Assembly: GCA_963556255.1 (NCBI GenBank)
Contig: OY744610.1
Location: forward strand, 66,229,192-66,293,191
DNA: 64,000 nt
Source: Allolobophora icterica
Taxonomy: Eukaryota > Annelida > Clitellata > Crassiclitellata > Lumbricidae
Direction: 5' to 3'
The notes beneath the pieces were generated by a model, which was not told the origin of the DNA, did no database searches, and saw only the letters and a list, made by a program, of their open reading frames with translations. Every line of letters starts with the position of its first letter. Within the stretch, counting starts at the first letter, position 1. Shown in pieces: positions 36,001 through 44,403 of this stretch. Made by a program: the position numbers and the translations under genes.

Positions 36001-37642
36001 CGTCGTCATTCACAGGCCGCCCAAGTGGAAGTGCTTCTACTGTGAACAGAAATACCCTGTCATGTGAGTTACCTCGATTTGAAAGTAACAAGGTGAAGGT
36101 AACAGAAAAGGTGTTACCTTCATCTTAAGACTCTACCTTACTAAAGGTAAAAGAAACGGTATAAATACCCTGTCATTTGAGTGACCGTCCTCTGAAGGTG
36201 ACATGATAGGGGTAACAGAAAAGGTGTTACCTTCAACTTATTACCGCACCTTACCAAAGGTAACAGAAAAGGCGTTACCTTCACCTTACCTTATCTTTTA
36301 CGTACTATAAGTACCTGTGATGTGTGTGACATTCTATAATAGTAAGGAAACAGGGTAAGAAGACCAGTTCCTTAAGCTAGCCTGAGTGACAGTTATGGGT
36401 ATGAAGTGTTAGGGCTTCATTTTCTTAGCCTTGAAATATGAGAGTGGGTGGCAAGTTCTCTCCCTTGCTGTCCAATCTTCCCACAGACAGTATATGGTCA
36501 GTGTATTTATAGCTGATTTGGCTTGGGGCACAGGTGGAGCAGAAATCTCAACATAAATTTCTGCCTTGGTAAGGATTTGAACCCCAACCTCTCGATTGAC
36601 AGTCCACCACACTAACCACTGGACTACTGGAATGCAAATAATATCCTACGTTAAACATAACATTACCCAACATCACATGATAATCACTCACGGAGAATCC
36701 ATTTCTCCTAAACGCCCGAATGACAATTCTGAAAACCTGGAAATCAACCGTAACTTTTCATTCATTTCCTTTTATTCTAGTTTCCGGCTGCGTCGCCATA
36801 GCAACCAGAAACATCCCAACCTTCCGATCCGATGGGTCGACATGGAAACAGGCCAGAGCTCCATCGACACCCTCAAGCCTTCCACGACGACCAACAGACA
36901 GAGCGGCGGTAAGGTGATCTACCGTGAAACCGCTCGCAAATCCACCTCGAAAGGGGCGCGCCTCCAGGTCGCCATGTTCCGATCTCACCCCAAGTCGTCC
37001 AGGCAGCGAAATTCCCAACAGTCGCAGTCCGACTCCGACGCGACAATAGTCGACAAGACTCCGTTCGTCATCGGCGAGCCGTATTCCCTCGTCAGCAGCG
37101 ACTCCGAGTCGGAAGTCGCCGTCGAGTCGAACGTGCCGACTCGTCTATGCTGCCACCTGTGCGCCTTCAAGACTAGCGAGCGCGCCGACTTCGCTCAACA
37201 TCTCGAGAAGAACCACGTCGAGCTGAACGACTCGGTGATCGTCGAAGTCCTGCCGCGAGGCGACGACAGCGGCGAAGTCTTCGCCCTACGTCGATGTGGA
37301 TTCTGTACGTTCGAGACGTACGTGGAGCAGGAATTCGAGGCCCACGTCCGGACTCATACAACGGAGCTTCCATTCCGATGTGAGTCGTGTTCCTACGCTT
37401 CCTTTAATCGACAGAAGGTCGAGGATCACGTTGTCGACTGTCATCCGGGGTCGGAGGTCGGAGTGCGACGTCTGAAAGAGCCTTATACGATGACGACGGG
37501 TTTTTCCGGTCACTACTGGTCGGTGAATCTGGACGCGTTCGTCGAACTCGAGGACGTGATGAAGATTTCGGACGAGGCGTTCGAATCGGTTCTTGGGACG
37601 TACGGTGTTTCGTATGACGGATCGGACCGCTGTGTTGACTGA
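23754..37642 (+). CDS. Multi-C2H2 zinc-finger protein, six coding exons, 2655 aa
   Basis: Joining 23754-24024, 24551-27135, 28017-30203, 31035-32916, 35883-36063 and 36781-37642 gives 7968 nt, an exact open frame ending TGA. Every junction has GT/AG borders and matching phase (1, 0, 0, 1, 2). I count 36 C2H2-type fingers: 11 in exon 2, 10 each in exons 3 and 4, one in exon 5, one split by the exon 5/6 intron and three in exon 6. Most are paired, with C-x2-C-x12-H-x4-H geometry, 5-7 residue linkers instead of TGEKP, and an HPG-like end on the second finger. Linkers are acidic, Ser- or Lys-rich and carry several psi-K-x-E sites. A nuclear nucleic-acid-binding regulator is likely. The residue count is in the range of large proteins such as ZNF462, but I cannot claim orthology. 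The start is the first ATG after an in-frame stop in the 5' UTR. Confidence 0.88.
24154..24258 (+). pseudogene. L2/CR1-type LINE reverse transcriptase scrap
   Basis: Within intron 1 the plus strand reads MRDVLHWLPLLQRI..VYQVASIVWQC.., the LHWLP block near the end of CR1/L2 reverse transcriptases, then stops at TGA/TAG. The decayed remainder may continue to about 24460. Inert remnant. Confidence 0.65.
24551..27135 (+). CDS. Zinc-finger gene coding exon 2 (11 fingers)
   Basis: Acceptor TCTTTCAG|GT, donor GCG|GTAAGT. Residues 91-952. The first finger starts near residue 207 with C-x4-C spacing and is followed by two close neighbours. A Ser/Thr/Lys linker follows, then four fingers (TCDRC, KCKVC, ICPYC, ECPVC), an acidic linker, then FHCETC, FHCHLC and YKCGYC, and a last finger near residue 865 (KCPKCDF). 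The C-terminal end has a VKREEP site. GC-rich third positions contrast with the AT-rich introns, as in the other exons. Confidence 0.9.
27172..27325 (+). repeat. tRNA-derived SINE, family A, in intron 2
   Basis: Starts only about 36 bases after the exon 2 donor: GCCGATTGGTTAGAG, box B GGGTTCGATCC, GAGACGGTTACTGTG, and an AATAAT tail by about 27345. A further fragment (AAGTCCTTCACTCACCATTG) follows at about 27370. Confidence 0.75.
27763..27795 (+). repeat. SINE-tail motif TGGTGCTATATAAATTTG
   Basis: Short tail motif recurring near 30984, 35821 and 38912. Three of these copies lie upstream of splice acceptors of the zinc-finger gene. Confidence 0.5.
27840..27925 (+). repeat. Short tandem TGTATCTGTGCATTCTGC repeats
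   Basis: Four degenerate units of about 24 bases (TGTATCTGTGCATTTTGCTCC and variants). No coding meaning is seen. Confidence 0.7.
28017..30203 (+). CDS. Zinc-finger gene coding exon 3 (10 fingers in five pairs)
   Basis: Acceptor CAACAG|CAG, a NAGNAG site that can add or drop one Gln codon. Donor AAG|GTAAAC. Residues 953-1681. Five two-finger modules: CKECAF/CGYCTF, CRLCGF/CNYCGV, CVYCGI/CRHCSF, CKLCGF/CPYCHLYIW and CGLCGY/CPHCHLYMW. The last two pairs are clear duplicates, ending HIEKHHPG and HIEEEHPG. Between pairs 2 and 3 is a strongly acidic linker with a VKTEPEEEEE site. Between pairs 3 and 4 is a basic, Ser/Pro-rich linker with VVKTEAGG. Confidence 0.9.
30245..30515 (+). repeat. tRNA-derived SINE, family B, in intron 3
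   Basis: Diverged copy of the 21258 repeat in the same orientation: GTGCAAATCCCCACTGG, GCTGCACACCCTAGCCAGCT, GGTGGGAAGATCAGACTG and AACACTTCATAACCATGG. Confidence 0.75.
30714..30879 (-). mobile_element. hAT MITE, family X copy 1
   Basis: 166 bp with ends CAGAGGCGTCTA and TAGACGCCCCTA, flanked by a perfect 8-bp duplication GGCAGGTT (30706-30713 and 30880-30887). It contains the inverse of TTGGAGCAAATGCTCCATCC and GTTGCTCCAATGACTT, as do the copies at 43396 and 53753. It lies in intron 3 of the zinc-finger gene. Confidence 0.85.
31035..32916 (+). CDS. Zinc-finger gene coding exon 4 (10 fingers, one degenerate)
   Basis: The acceptor GAAG|GTC has a weak polypyrimidine tract and lies about 50 bases after a SINE-tail motif. 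Donor CAG|GTCAGT. Residues 1682-2308 plus one base. Fingers: CNKCSF/CFHCDF, CDVCPA/CNYCHIVMW, CRLCNY/CPYCDL, CTFCSL/CMYCTY and CPHCPY/CGYCDY. In CTFCSL the final zinc-binding His is replaced by Ile (residue 2097), so that finger may not bind zinc normally. An IKKEPTE site follows the second pair. If the donor is not used the frame ends at 32930, giving a 2312-aa product without the last five fingers. Confidence 0.88.
32917..33529 (+). other. Intron 4, first part; no element recognised
   Basis: T-rich intronic sequence. Nothing beyond short chance frames. Confidence 0.4.
33530..33705 (-). repeat. tRNA-derived SINE, family A, in intron 4
   Basis: Inverted copy: CTGAGCAGTTGCGAGTGAAGG, GTAACCGTCTGAGG, GGATCAAACCC (box B complement) and CTCTAACCAATCG (box A complement). 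Confidence 0.75.
34115..34275 (+). repeat. tRNA-derived SINE, family A, in intron 4
   Basis: CAGTTGGTTCGAGTGCTCGCC, box B GGGTTCGATCC, GAGACGGTTACTGTGTAGGG, TCCTTCACTCACAATTGCTC and an AATAATAATAA tail. Confidence 0.75.
34366..34625. mobile_element. hAT-like MITE with CAGGGWTGGCAA ends
   Basis: Begins CAGGGTTGGCAAGG and ends TTGCCATCCCTG, with further inner complementarity (CCTGGTTTTACCATGG against CCATGGTCC...). It is 260 bp. Flanks GTTAAGAT and GTTAAATG agree at the first five bases, so the duplication is decayed or misplaced. It sits in intron 4. Confidence 0.6.
34626..35514 (+). other. Intron 4, AT-rich; no element recognised
   Basis: AT-rich with (ATT)n patches at about 35225-35275 and 35340-35475. 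Confidence 0.4.
35515..35705 (+). repeat. Degenerate TTTTTCTGGAATGGCA repeats
   Basis: Eight or so units of about 16-30 bases around TTTTTCTGGRATGGCA, flanked by ATT-rich sequence. Possibly expanded from a single motif. No coding meaning. Confidence 0.65.
35883..36063 (+). CDS. Zinc-finger gene coding exon 5
   Basis: Acceptor TTTGCAG|GA, donor CAT|GTGAGT. 181 nt, so skipping it would shift the frame. Encodes residues 2309-2369: one full finger (CLQCDYQSVNREHYKMH..) and the cysteine half of another (CFYCEQKYPV), whose histidines come from exon 6. Without the link to exon 6 this finger is incomplete, which supports the join. Confidence 0.85.
36064..36300 (+). repeat. Duplicated donor region and AAGGTAAC hairpins after exon 5
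   Basis: AAATACCCTGTCAT followed by GTGAGT at 36050-36069 recurs at 36163 as AAATACCCTGTCAT followed by TTGAGT, a copy of the exon end with the donor GT changed to TT. Inverted repeats AAGGTAAC...GTTACCTT (stem 8, loop 9) occur about three times between 36091 and 36290. Confidence 0.75.
36355..36635 (-). repeat. tRNA-derived SINE, family B, in intron 5
   Basis: Inverted copy: GGGTATGAAGTGTTAGGGC, CCAATCTTCCCACAGACAG, GGTGGAGCAGAAATCTCAA, AAGGATTTGAACC and CACCACACTAACCACTGGAC. Confidence 0.75.
36781..37642 (+). CDS. Zinc-finger gene coding exon 6 (C-terminus)
   Basis: Acceptor TTTATTCTAG|T. Codon 2369 is completed here, then FRLRRHSNQKH supplies the histidines of the finger begun in exon 5. 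A basic Ser/Thr-rich linker is followed by three fingers (CHLCAF, CGFCTF, CESCSY, from about residue 2494) and about 60 residues after the last finger with no recognised domain. Stop TGA at 37640-37642. Confidence 0.9.
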
Positions 37643-37854
37643 AGATGTCATACATGGACTGCAGCGTTGGAAGAGATTTCACGTTGTGTTATATTCAGGG
37701 AAACTCGTTGTATGTATGTGAGTGGGTGTATGTGTGTATGTGTGCGTTAGAAGTTGCTAAGTAATTATTATTAGTATTATTGTTATTATGCCTCTAACGA
37801 TGTTAGTTTTTAGATCTTTGCAATAATTAAATGACTTGTCATATGACCTAAGCT

Positions 37855-38010
37855 ATCGCGGGGCACAGTTGGTTACTTGCCTTGTAACGTGGAGAGCATG
37901 AGTTCGAGCAACCCTTGAGACGGTTACTGTGTAGGAACACTGAGCAAGTCCTTCACTCACAGTTGCTCGGCACTGTCGATGTTCTGTCGTATGGTCGTGT
38001 ATGCAATTCT
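37855..38010 (+). repeat. tRNA-derived SINE, family A, diverged
   Basis: GGCACAGTTGGTTACTTGCC, a decayed box B (GAGTTCGAGC), GAGACGGTTACTGTGTAGG and TCCTTCACTCACAGTTGCTC. Confidence 0.65.
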
Positions 38011-39181
38011 GAATAGTTGCATTGTATGGTATTAGAATGTTTCATACATCACAAACAACTGATGAATTTTAAGCAGCTATGTTTTTAACTGTGGCACGAG
38101 CTTAATTTTAATTTAATGCAAATTTAAACCTTAATTACTGCTTTTCAATTTGACGTTTTGTTCTCTGATGCTATGTACCATGTTTGTTTCATTGAAACAT
38201 ACAGTGGAAACTCATTGCAAAGCACCTTGTTATATTGCAGCTTCTGACATGATAAGGTCGAGACCTTACTTTGAAATTTCATTCCACTTTTGACCTTATG
38301 ATACCTTTAAATTAGGAAAATTTCATTAAGAAAATCTATTTTAAAAATTTAGTCATTTGTATTGATGGCAATATATAAATTCAGATATTTGTATTGCCAT
38401 AACTCTGGAATTAGCTATCATAAACCCTGGAGGATTGGACTTGGATCTATACCTCTGACTTGTCGCATCGCTCATGAATTAGCTGGTGCCTGCGCCTAGC
38501 TGTCAAGTGGTGCTTTAGGAATTTTTAAGTTTAATGCATTCTTGGTTTTACTGTAGTAGAAGTACTTTGATGTACTTGTAATGAAACATTTATAAAAGCG
38601 CCACTCAACAATTCAGAGGCGCTCCTGACCCAGTCATTGCTATCGCTAACAAAGAAAATGGACTTCAGGCGTTTCCGGAATGGAGGAAGAGAAAGGCTGA
38701 GGAGATCACGCCACAATTCCTGCGGAGACGGTTCCAACTAGAGGGATCAACATAGGCAAAACATCTACGTAGAGCACTTGCCCAGCCAGCAGTTCCATGG
38801 ACATTTGCTGGGACCCACATGGCTCTGTACCGCGAGTACCCTATGGGTCCATGTGGGCATGTTGGAAGCCGTGTAGGCTAGCGCAAATAGTGCCCCGTTT
38901 ATGTTTCTAAAAGTGGCGCTATATAAATTTCTAATTATAGCTGCATCAGACGCACGCTTTGCTTTACTAGTGTAGAATTCTGACTGTAAGGAGATGACAA
39001 GTCTGAAGTATTTGTAGTTGATCGAAGACTGTTGAAGACTGTTTAGTATTTTCTCGCGCAGAGATATGTCTCCTTTGAATCATTCCGTACGAAGTCAAGC
39101 GAAACGAATTTCTATTCGTTTGCATATTGAATTTCTAATGGTTGAATTTTAGTCGGCGTTTTTGGCTTTTGTTGTTATCTG

Positions 39182-39187
39182 AATAAA
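39182..39187 (+). terminator. Candidate poly(A) signal AATAAA
   Basis: AATAAA followed about 20-30 bases later by a GT-rich stretch (TTTGTGCTTGTGT), the usual downstream-element arrangement. It is the first good candidate I see after the stop codon at 37642, but it lies 1.5 kb away. Confidence 0.35.
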
Positions 39188-39239
39188 ACTAACACTATGT
39201 AATGTAACTTTGTGCTTGTGTAATATTAAAGGATGATGT

Positions 39240-39428
39240 TATTGTAATGTAGCAATAGTAGTGGTGGTGGTAGTAGTAGTCGGCAGTGGTAGTGGTAGTA
39301 ATAGTGGGTGGTGGTAGTGGTAGTAGTAGTGGGCGGTGGTAGTGGTAGTAGTAATGGTAGACATGGTAGTAGTAGTGGTGGTGTAGTGGTGGTGGTGTAA
39401 TGGTGTTAGTGGTAGTAGTAGTGTAGTT
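39240..39428. repeat. (GGTAGT)n-like microsatellite
   Basis: Imperfect GTAGTGGTGGTAGTAGT repeats over about 190 bp. Confidence 0.85.
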
Positions 39429-39510
39429 TCTGTTTAACGACGCTGTGTCATGCAGTCGCCCTCCTCCTTCATCCAGGCTTGGGACTGGCTTCACCCGAAA
39501 ACGCAAGTGG
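39429..39510 (-). repeat. Inverted copy of the GGGCGAC dispersed repeat
   Basis: GTTTAACGACGCTGTGTCAT followed by GCCCTCCTCCTTCATCC and GGGACTGGC. Same family as the insertion site of element 1 and as 63236-63345. Confidence 0.7.
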
Positions 39511-39954
39511 TGGAGTTGTTATCGTAATGTAAATACAATGAATTTATGTATACGGTTGCGTATCTTCAGGTCTTTAGCGTCTTATGACTGCTGTTGACTT
39601 CAACCTTACCCGATATATCGCATGAGAACACTTGAGGGGAAGATGTGGGCTCTGTAAGGGTGCCATGTATGAAAATGGGAACTATAAAGGCCCCATGTGG
39701 GCATGTTAAACAGCAGAGTAATTCCGCGTGACGTGAAGGAAATCTGCAGCTATGTAATGGGTTAGAACACGTTTTAAAGGCGACGATTACAGCTTCAAGA
39801 CAGAATCGTCATCTAGCGTATGGGGCAGTTTGAAGGCAACGGAGGAATGTGTAGGCTTAAACTGCACAGGATGAATAAATTGTAAGTGTAACTTATGTGT
39901 ATTAAAGTTAAGTCATCGCAGTACTGTGACGACATATCTTGTAATTAATAATAA

Positions 39955-40185
39955 TATATTCTTTATCGTTTCAAACTGGCAGACGCAGTTCGATAAACTG
40001 ACAGACGCAGTAAGATTACATTGAAACATGACAATTATGCAGTCAAAGATCTTAATTAAACACACGTTTGGCAGCCATGCAAGGCGCCGCCCTAAAGGGG
40101 GTTGCGGTATCCGAACCGCGTTCTGTTGCTCTCCTGGCCATGAGTGTTACCATGACTATCCCCCACCTCCCCATTGTGAATAGTA
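39955..40185 (-). repeat. tRNA-derived SINE, family C
   Basis: Inverted copy. In SINE orientation: GGGATAGTCATGGTAACACT, CTCATGGCCAGGAG, GCGGTTCGGATACCGC (box B region), GCGCCTTGCATGGCTGCC and a TTACTGCGTCTG 3' part. Other copies at 59070 and 60235. Confidence 0.75.
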
Positions 40186-40272
40186 AATTCTATTGCGCCG
40201 GTGTCTAATGCACAAGGCATCAACCGATGGCACACCAAACCACGTCTGTAATCAGGTCAATATATATACCGA

Positions 40273-41285
40273 CAGTGTTACCACTCATAAAAAATGAAAA
40301 ACCCAAGTTAGGACATTGAAAAAACCCAAGAAATCCCAAGGTGGTTTTTCTGCAGACTTTTTAAATTAATAAACACATTATAAGATAAAATATAATAATA
40401 TAATGCAATTATACCAATTCCTGTAATAAAAATGTTGTTCTATCTTTCATTTTTACAATTTTATGGGTAATCGTTAATTGCTAAAAGTTATTAGTAAATA
40501 TTTTAAAAAAATTAAAAATGTTTATATTCATGTTTTTATTTCCATCAGAGTACAAATAACTGAATTATTACTTCTATCGCATATTTTTTAAAAACAAGAA
40601 TCAAGATAAAAGACTATGAAACTCCTAGGAGGGGCCCCTGGATTTTGCAAATATTTAAAAAAAAATCTTTATTATGATTATTACAACAGTCCCAACATGA
40701 TTTTCAATGCGAAACACTTCATTATTTAGGTACGGTTTCTTGATCCATATTTAGTTTTACATTTTTTTCTATGCAAATTTTGTTTCTATGCACAAACGTC
40801 ATTTTGCCTCCCCCTTAAAAAGTTGTGCCCTACAAAATTTCGCCCCCGCTAAAAAAAATCCTGCGGACGCCCATGATGAAAATCAAATATTATATCTTAA
40901 GTTTAAAAAAGAGCAAGAGCTGATTACTTTTGGAAAACTTCAGAAAAAGTAAAATCTGAGTCTGCAGTTTCCTTTAGTCGTTAGAGTTATATTTTCGAAA
41001 TATAGCAGCATAGAAGAGTATCAAATTTAGTCTTTCGAGTTATATGTTAAATATAGCAATAGATTTGAATAATACATGCTTGGACACATATTGCGCCATT
41101 TAATTATTGACCTCAATCATCTAGACCGTTGCAAAAATTGAGTAAAATAATGAAAAATAGGGTTTCAATAAAACAAGAAAAAACCCAAGCAAAAAATCCA
41201 AGGTCTCCAAGAAAAAACCCCATTTCCCAAGTTCGGATTAAAAAACCCAAGATCTTGTGAAAAAACCCAAGGAGTGGTAACGCTG
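40273..41285. mobile_element. hAT-like non-autonomous element with nested TIR element
   Basis: Ends CAGTGTTACCACTC and GAGTGGTAACGCTG are inverted repeats, flanked by a perfect 8-bp duplication TATACCGA (40265-40272 and 41286-41293). The interior is AT-rich with many AAAAACCCAAG motifs near both ends and has no transposase frame. A second element (about 40627-40876) is nested inside. Confidence 0.85.
40627..40876. mobile_element. Nested copy of the CATGGGCGTCCGCAGGA element
   Basis: The right end CCTGCGGACGCCCATG matches the inverse of the left end of the element at 11468. The shared interior includes GACTGTTGTAATAATC-like and CAAAATCCAGGGG-like segments in reverse. The left end (GGAGGGGCCCCTGGATTTT) is altered, and flanking ATGAAA occurs on both sides. 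Confidence 0.6.
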
Positions 41286-41489
41286 TATACCGAGCATCAG
41301 AACCGTTAACGTTACGTATAAGTGACTATATTTCGTCGCTGGAACTGCGATGAACCGAAATTGCGATATATATAGTTAACGAAATTTCCGAATTAAAGGT
41401 GTGTAAACAGAGCCTAGAGTATTTCGTTTCGCTAAAGTGTTTTGGCCTAACGACATCTCGCGGCTGCCATGGCCGTTGACGTCGACCTT

Positions 41490-41720
41490 AGGCTACGTTA
41501 AGAAGAACAGCTCTGGCTAGTGAGTTTCGGATAAGCTGCAGACGCTTGATTTTGGGTAGATTCAAGGTTAAGGAAGAGGAGGGAATTGCAGTAATCAAGC
41601 TTTGAATGAACAATGGTGGTAGCAATGGTGGAGGCAGTTTTAAGGTCAAGCATAAGCTGGATGCGTCGGAGGTCACGAATGTGCATGAAGCAGAAGAACG
41701 AGATTGGAAATGTGGTTAGA
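41490..41720 (-). pseudogene. L2/CR1-type LINE reverse transcriptase fragment
   Basis: Minus-strand translation in two frames gives FMHIRDLRRIQLMLDLK, STIATTIVHSKLDYCNSL and then LPKIKRLQLIRNSLARAV. These are the conserved HSKLDYCNS and QLIQNSLAR blocks of CR1/L2 reverse transcriptases. A frame change lies between the blocks, so the copy is dead and truncated at both ends. Confidence 0.75.
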
Positions 41721-43047
41721 GAAGGACTCCAATGTCGCCATTCGTCGCGTTGTTTAGCCCTCTCCTTTAGCTCGCTGCAACCGTCCCTCACTATTCAATC
41801 TATTAACATCAATCGAGTTCTTCCCCTCATCCTTTTCCCTTCTATTCTTCCTTTGATTATTGTTAACGTTCACCTCATTGTAAGGCAAATATACACTAGC
41901 TATACCCCTTCTCGTTAATGGAAATCAAACAAATGCCGAGATATATATAGGGCTAAATATTCCAATTTAAAGGTGTCTAAACACAGCCTAATTAAATTCG
42001 TATAACTAAAGCGTTTAACGACATCTTGCGTTTGCCAGGCTCGTTGACGTCCACCTTACTTAGGTTTAACAAATTATGTCACTTTAAACTAGAAACTAAT
42101 CGAATTCTTTACAATCAATGATCGAACGAAATGCGAAATATGCAGGGTCAGTGTGTAGCGACATCTTACGGCTGCGAGGACCGTTCACCTTGCCCTCCTC
42201 CTTTCTTCAGGCTTGGGATTTGCACTACTAGAGTTCGGTCTGTGGCGAAGTTCAACAGACCTACGTACGCCAATGAGTTTAACGACATCTTGTGGCAGCC
42301 ATATGTCATATGAAAACATTGGAGTTGATGCAAATATTTTAATTAAATTTATGTGGTTAAATGAGGAGCAAATAGTCAGGTAGAATGGATTTAAACGTGT
42401 GTAACCGTTACTTAATGTAGTTCGCGTCCTAGTGTTTAACGCCATCTTTCGGCAGCCAGGGCCGTTGACATCGGCCTTAGGCCTACCCAAGGAATCCATG
42501 TGCAGAGGAATAGTAAGCAACTCGTTGAAACAGTGTAGCCTATATCCGGTTGCAAATTTATAAACGTCCATTTTTATTTCTGATATTAAATATTATGTTT
42601 TGCGTTGACTCTGAAAACAGAGGTGGAGTTAAGCGGGAAATAGATTTACGTAGCGCATCTTCAAGAGAACTTCTCAGTGGCGCTTACGGGTCCAGCACGG
42701 CCAAAAAGAACAGTTTTCAGGCGGTCATAGAAAGTATCACAGGAAGTGGAAGCTTGCTGTCATTAAACATATTTTTTAATATGAGGAACAAATAGCGTCG
42801 GTTAGAACCAATTTAAAGGTGTTTTATAACTTAATGTAATTGGCGTCTTAGTGTTTGACGACATTTTGTATTAGCATTGGGAAGGGTGAGGGACTGCCGA
42901 GAGATTATTCAAACACTCTTACACTTATCAGTGATTGAAAACACTGGCTTCCAAGCATCTACATATCTAATTGCTCTTCATCTGGCGACTGACTTACCAC
43001 GCCTCAGATTCACATTTCTGTGTGACTGCGCGCGTTAAAAATGTTCG

Positions 43048-43048
<1 letters not shown>
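41721..43048. repeat. Gene-free stretch of AACGACATCT-family repeats
   Basis: The TTTAACGACATCTTG...GGCCGTTGACGTC module recurs near 42018, 42160, 42275 and 42438 (also just upstream at 41447), usually 60-90 bases after an ATTTAAAGGTGTCTAA motif (41963, 42384, 42812). No gene seen. Confidence 0.6.
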
Positions 43049-43343
<295 letters not shown>

Positions 43344-43395
43344 CCAATTGCGCTATGTCAGCTGGCATGAGAAATAAACGAATATTTGATATGAT

Positions 43396-43563
43396 CAGGG
43401 GCGTCTACACCATAGAAACCTTGGAGCAAATGCTCCATCCAAGAAATAGGGGGGAGATCTGTCAGTGTGTGTGCCACCATTTTAGGGTGGGAAGGAACGG
43501 GAAGGGAGAAGAAAAGGGGGAAAAGGGACGTTGCTCCAATGACTTGGGGGATAGACGCCCCTG
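43396..43563 (+). mobile_element. hAT MITE, family X copy 2
   Basis: 168 bp, ends CAGGGGCGTCTA and TAGACGCCCCTG, flanked by a perfect 8-bp duplication GATATGAT (43388-43395 and 43564-43571). Best-preserved member of the family. Confidence 0.92.
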
Positions 43564-44316
43564 GATATGATATAACCTTGTGGCTGTCAGGGCATTTGAC
43601 ATCGGTTATGATTTGACTAAGCGCCTGTGAATACGCTGGTTCCCGCGACTTCGCTTTTTTGAGCGCTGTAGAAATTCGAGGAATATGATTACGATTACAA
43701 AGGTAACTCGTTGAAACAATTGTACATCCGGTTGGACTCTTATGCATCAATTTTTATTTCTGATATTAAATATTATATTTTGAATATCACAGGTAATTTT
43801 TTGCAATTCGTATACGTAACTATTCATCGGTTTTTATTCAAGAACATAATTAATTGGCTTAATTCACTGATTGCATTTGTTATGCAAACAAGACGCCATA
43901 TTTTTCTGATCCATCGCTTAAAAACTAGTCACACGACGTTACATATTAAGAAGTTTCCACCCTGTATGTTATAGTCCTGCTTCTACTATTACACTTTAAC
44001 AGGTGGAATAATTTTAAACCGTTCTTAGGTTTCGCGTGGCATAATACAGGACTTTTGTTATTAATATTCCCAGGTTTAACGACGTAGTGTTACAACGTCT
44101 GAAAGACGGCATGCAAAGATGTCCCAACGAAACTCTAAATGTGGCAATATAGGATAGCGGTTCCGCTTTTACTTATAAGCCGACTATCAAAGTTAAAAGA
44201 GGTGTGAAATTATTTTTGAATAGTTCTCACCGTTTGTACAGTATGTATTAATACAGTCATTGATTTGTTCGTCGTTTCTGTGTAAATATGCACTATAACA
44301 ATACTAGCAAGCCCTT
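43564..44316. other. No gene; SINE-like tail and dispersed-repeat fragments
   Basis: GACTAAGCGCCTGTGAATACGC...TAGAAATTCGAGG...GATTACGATTAC (43600-43700) is a SINE-like tail. A TTTAACGACGTAGTG fragment lies near 44073. A segment near 42554-42597 (TTTCTGATATTAAATATTAT) recurs near 43757. Confidence 0.45.
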
Positions 44317-44403
44317 CACCACCACCACCACCACCACCACCACCACCACCACCACCACCACCACCACCACCACCACCACCACCACCACCACCACCACCAC
44401 CAC
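44317..44403. repeat. (ACC)n microsatellite
   Basis: About 29 perfect ACC/CCA trinucleotides. Confidence 0.97.

Larger units (their letters stand above)
37643..39205 (+). other. Probable 3' UTR of the zinc-finger gene
   Basis: No other gene intervenes before AATAAA at 39182. Includes a family A SINE (about 37855-38010), a SINE-like tail (38430-38530), a GCGCC hairpin repeat (38574-38760), a GGGACCCACATGG...CCATGTGGGCATGTT repeat (38810-38870) and the GGCGCTATATAAATTTC tail (38912). The extent is inferred. Confidence 0.4.

Noticed and set aside
24579..37682. Many minus-strand and alternative-frame open frames across the zinc-finger exons
   Set aside because: Shadows of GC-rich coding exons; none shows a domain, while the plus-strand frame contains regular C2H2 fingers.
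38574..38760. Host RNA gene based on the GCGCC hairpin
   Set aside because: Related copies at 16105 and 53450 show it is a dispersed repeat.
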